From Stenotrophomonas sp. 57 (GTDB lineage: Bacteria; Pseudomonadota; Gammaproteobacteria; Xanthomonadales; Xanthomonadaceae), in contig NZ_CP127407.1 in assembly GCF_030291075.1 (NCBI RefSeq), positions 866,001-930,000 of the forward strand: DNA of 64,000 nt. The letters are read 5' to 3'. Of the stretch, positions 61,233 to 64,000 are shown one piece after another. Both the position numbers and the translations under genes were made by a program. Below the pieces are notes generated by a model. The model searched no databases. It saw nothing but the letters and a program-made list of their open reading frames with translations, and had not been told where the DNA came from. Numbering within the stretch: position 1 is the stretch's first letter; each line of letters opens with the position of its first letter.

Positions 61233-64000
61233 TCAGAAGCGCTGCTGGTACTTCATGTACATGAAACGACCGATGTCGTAGCCGCCGTAGTAGGAGAACG
61301 ACGAGTTCGGCTTGCTGTACATCACCGGGCCTTCCTTGCCGAACACGTTGTTGGCGCCAACCGACACGGTGGCATCCCACGGCAGGTTGTAGCGGAACTG
61401 CACGTCATGGAAGGTGACCGCGCCACGCTCGTTGTAATCGCGCGTCCCCTTGATCCACGGGGCCATGAAGCCCGGATCGGAGCACTCATCCGCGTAACGG
61501 GTGGCGTTGAGGCAACGCTCCTTCACGCCGGAGTAGTAACGCGCGGTCCAGCTGACGCCGAAGTCACCGATATCCCAACCCAGCACCAGGTTCGAACGCA
61601 CCCGGAAGGCCAGGCTGGTGTTGGTGCCGATGGTGTTGGCCACGCCGTTGATCGGGGTGGGCACCACGCCGGTATCGTTGGTGGAACGGTAAATGTTCTT
61701 GCTGACATAGGTGCTGGTCCAGCCAGCGCTCAGCTTGCCGTAGCTGGTATCGACGCGGTAGCTGACGTCGAGGTCGTAACCTTCGGTCTCGGCAAAGCCG
61801 GCGTTGCGGTTGCCGAACCTCAAGCCAGTGACGATGCCGGTGGCCGCATCACGCGTGAAGCGGCTGCAACGTGCCTGGATGCCCTGCTCGTAGCAGTCGG
61901 TGAGGATCTGGTTCGGGCTGTCATCGACGATGGTGTTGTCGATGCGGATCTTCCACCAATCCAGCGCAACGTTGAAGTTGCTGATGAAGGTCGGGCTCCA
62001 CACCACGCCCAGCGTCTTGCTGGTCGAGGTTTCCGGGGTCAGTTGCGGATTGGAACCGGACACGAACGGCGTCGGCGTTGCGTCCTGCGCGGTGGTCACC
62101 GGCGTATTGCCCTGGCGCAGCTGACGGAAGTTGCCGGCATCGGCGATGTCGCGTGCGCAGCGTGCGCGGACTTCCGGACTGTTCTTGGAAGCGCCGAACA
62201 CGGTGTCGCAGGGATCGCTGAACTGCGCGAAGGTTTCGGAACCGCCACCGTACAGGTCGCTGATGGTCGGTGCACGGAAACCTTCAGCCCAGGTACCGCG
62301 GACCAGCAGCTGGTCGATCGGCTTCCACTTGAAGCCGAACTTGCTGTTGAGGGTGTTGCCGAAGGTGTTGTACTCGGAGAAACGCGTTGCGGCGCTGAGG
62401 CTCAGTTCCTTGGCGCCCGGCAGGTCGGCCAGGATCGGCACGTTGAGCTCCAGGTACGCTTCCTTCACCGTGTAGCTGCCACCGGTCGGGCCAGCGGCCA
62501 GGTTGGTGGTGGCACCGGTCTGGGCCAGCGCGTCAGGCGTGTACTGGCCATCTTCCTTGCGGCTCTCAACGCCGAAGGCAAAGCCCAGGTCGCCGGCCGG
62601 CAGGGTGATGATGCTGCCCGACAGGTTGGCGAACGCGTTCTTGGTGGTGGTGCGGCCGGTGGTTTTCTCGGCCGGGAACAGCCAGGACAGCAGCTCTTCG
62701 TTGCCGGTCAGGCCGTACGGATCGTTCTTGCCAAACGGCACCAGCGGGTTCCACGGCTTGCAGCCATCGATGACCGCGCCCTGGCGGCCGCACATCACCT
62801 TGCCGGTGGCCGGGTCGAGGAACGACGGGCCCACGGCATCACGCACGCGCTTCTTGTGCAGGTTGCCGGTGGCGGTGGCGGTCAGCTCATTGCGGTTGTA
62901 CTGATAGCCCACGTCCCAGTCGAAGTAGCGCTGGCCGATCTCGAAGGAGCCATCCAGCGACACCACCGCGCGATAGGTCTTCAGTTCGCTGGTGCTTACG
63001 CGCGGTACTTCCCAGGTGCGGCGGTTCCAGGACACTGCGGTCGGGTTGGCGTAGCCGTGCTGGCTGCCGAACGGGTTGAAGTAGCTGTCCCTGGACATCT
63101 GGCCAGTGGCGTTCGGGTCATTGGGGATGGACACCGAGCTGGACTGGGTCGGGTAGCCGGCGATCTGGCGCTCGGAGGAACGCTTGTTGTAGCCCAGCTC
63201 GGTACGCAGGTTGATGCTGTCGGTCAGCTTGAAGCGGCCATCGAAGTACACCGAATCACGCTTGATCGGGTACATGACGTGCATCTGATCGTTGGCATTG
63301 CTGACGTCGCCGGTGAACGGCGTCGTATCGGTCAGGTGGTAGTTGGCCGGGTTGGTCGGGTCGGCACCACGGTTGAGCGAGTAGCCGCAGCCCAGACGGG
63401 CATCGGTGCAGCCCGGCAGGCCCTTCAGGCCGGTGATCTGGCCCCACTGGCTCAGCGTGGTCCAGTTGGAGGGATCCTTCGGATTGTGGTCGCTGGTGCC
63501 GTACTTGCTGAACCAGCGGTCACGTGCCCACACGCCCTTTTCTTCGGAGTGTTCCAGCGCCAGGGTCAGCGACACGCGGTCGTTGCTCCAGCCACCGACC
63601 ACGTCGAAGCGGTCGCGCGCGCCGTCCCCTTCGCTGTACTGGCCGTGGTAGACGTTGGCGGTCACGCCGTTGACGTTGGAACGGGTGATGATGTTGACCA
63701 CGCCGGCCATCGCATCGGAACCATAGATGGCCGAGGCGCCATCCTTCAGCACTTCGATGCGCTCCACCGCCGACACCGGCAGCGAGGACACGTCCTGCAG
63801 GCCCGAGGTGCTGATGCCCAGGCGCTTGCCGTTGACCAGCACCAGAGTGCGCTGCGCGCCCAGGTTGCGCATGTCAATGTAGGTGCCGCCGGTGTTTTCG
63901 CCCGAGCTCAGTGCGTTGGCGCGGCTGATCGCCGGGCTGCCCATGGCGGTCACGTTCTGCAGGATGTCGGCGACCGAACTGAAGCCCTGGCGCTCGATGT
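61233..64000 (-). CDS. TonB-dependent receptor, N-terminus outside window
   Basis: This is an outer-membrane transporter; 922 codons are visible and the frame is still open at base 64000. The visible N-terminal part is the plug domain: IERQGFSSVADILQNVTAMG, NTGGTYIDMRNLG, RTLVLVNGKRL, VERIEVLKDGASAIYGSDAMAGVVNII. The barrel ends GRFMYMKYQQRF with a terminal Phe. The size and plug style fit the large xanthomonad receptors often used for carbohydrates or peptides; the ligand is not shown. Confidence 0.93.
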   Translation of the reverse strand, partial: IERQGFSSVADILQNVTAMGSPAISRANALSSGENTGGTYIDMRNLGAQRTLVLVNGKRLGISTSGLQDVSSLPVSAVERIEVLKDGASAIYGSDAMAGVVNIITRSNVNGVTANVYHGQYSEGDGARDRFDVVGGWSNDRVSLTLALEHSEEKGVWARDRWFSKYGTSDHNPKDPSNWTTLSQWGQITGLKGLPGCTDARLGCGYSLNRGADPTNPANYHLTDTTPFTGDVSNANDQMHVMYPIKRDSVYFDGRFKLTDSINLRTELGYNKRSSERQIAGYPTQSSSVSIPNDPNATGQMSRDSYFNPFGSQHGYANPTAVSWNRRTWEVPRVSTSELKTYRAVVSLDGSFEIGQRYFDWDVGYQYNRNELTATATGNLHKKRVRDAVGPSFLDPATGKVMCGRQGAVIDGCKPWNPLVPFGKNDPYGLTGNEELLSWLFPAEKTTGRTTTKNAFANLSGSIITLPAGDLGFAFGVESRKEDGQYTPDALAQTGATTNLAAGPTGGSYTVKEAYLELNVPILADLPGAKELSLSAATRFSEYNTFGNTLNSKFGFKWKPIDQLLVRGTWAEGFRAPTISDLYGGGSETFAQFSDPCDTVFGASKNSPEVRARCARDIADAGNFRQLRQGNTPVTTAQDATPTPFVSGSNPQLTPETSTSKTLGVVWSPTFISNFNVALDWWKIRIDNTIVDDSPNQILTDCYEQGIQARCSRFTRDAATGIVTGLRFGNRNAGFAETEGYDLDVSYRVDTSYGKLSAGWTSTYVSKNIYRSTNDTGVVPTPINGVANTIGTNTSLAFRVRSNLVLGWDIGDFGVSWTARYYSGVKERCLNATRYADECSDPGFMAPWIKGTRDYNERGAVTFHDVQFRYNLPWDATVSVGANNVFGKEGPVMYSKPNSSFSYYGGYDIGRFMYMKYQQRF

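Overview
The window is a 64 kb piece of a GC-rich gammaproteobacterial chromosome, almost certainly Stenotrophomonas (S. maltophilia group). The main evidence is the protein sequences (xanthomonad-type ribosomal proteins, class II DAHP synthase, S46 dipeptidyl-peptidase, peptidyl-Asp-like metalloprotease, large TonB receptors). A second line of evidence is the many short GTAG/CTAC-tagged palindromes, which look like the SMAG repeats known from S. maltophilia. No tRNA, rRNA, CRISPR array, prophage or intact insertion sequence was seen.

Layout. 1-17006 is the translation block: the 3' end of fusA, tuf, then the S10, spc and alpha ribosomal protein clusters (rpsJ to rplQ, with secY and rpoA), all on the + strand. 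It is punctuated by hairpins and by three longer gaps: before rpsJ (a strong promoter), between rpsN and rpsH (a terminator), and between secY and rpsM (no rpmJ, but a structured leader with two candidate promoters). 17188-24969 holds dsbB, a TonB receptor, class II DAHP synthase, an MscS-type channel and a lipoprotein amidase. 25011-30593 holds a DUF2127 protein, typA, ppiB, mdh and an RluA-type pseudouridine synthase. 30594-39710 holds prpE, a small unknown protein, a SUFU-domain protein, a beta-class GST, a SleB-type hydrolase, a FadH-like dienoyl-CoA reductase, a YczE-like membrane protein and a quinone oxidoreductase-like enzyme.

40068-46542 holds an OmpA-type porin, two small exported proteins that share a motif and flank an RsuA-family pseudouridine synthase, kbl and tdh (threonine catabolism) separated by a TorF-like porin. 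46960-55583 holds an S46 peptidase, a histidine phosphatase, and the folC / SPOR protein / cvpA / purF cluster followed by a DUF455 ferritin-like protein. 55605-64000 holds an orphan Tle1/DUF2235-like lipase, an exported metalloprotease, lpxH, an overlapping PAP2 phosphatase/glycosyltransferase pair and a TonB receptor cut by the window end.

The most unusual content is intergenic. Four copies of a 52-nt core (at 21638, 21887, 30017 and 46762) are each enclosed by 25-29 bp arms that are self-complementary but differ between copies. A fifth, expanded relative sits at 30274. Four of the five are arranged as two inverted pairs inside composite palindromic units of about 505 and 578 bp (21538-22042 and 29924-30501). 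The fifth stands alone between the divergent tdh and S46 peptidase genes. Conserved spacing with covarying stems suggests selected structure or a copying mechanism. I do not recognise the element as a named family. A second family of 39-nt hairpins marks the junctions of convergent genes.
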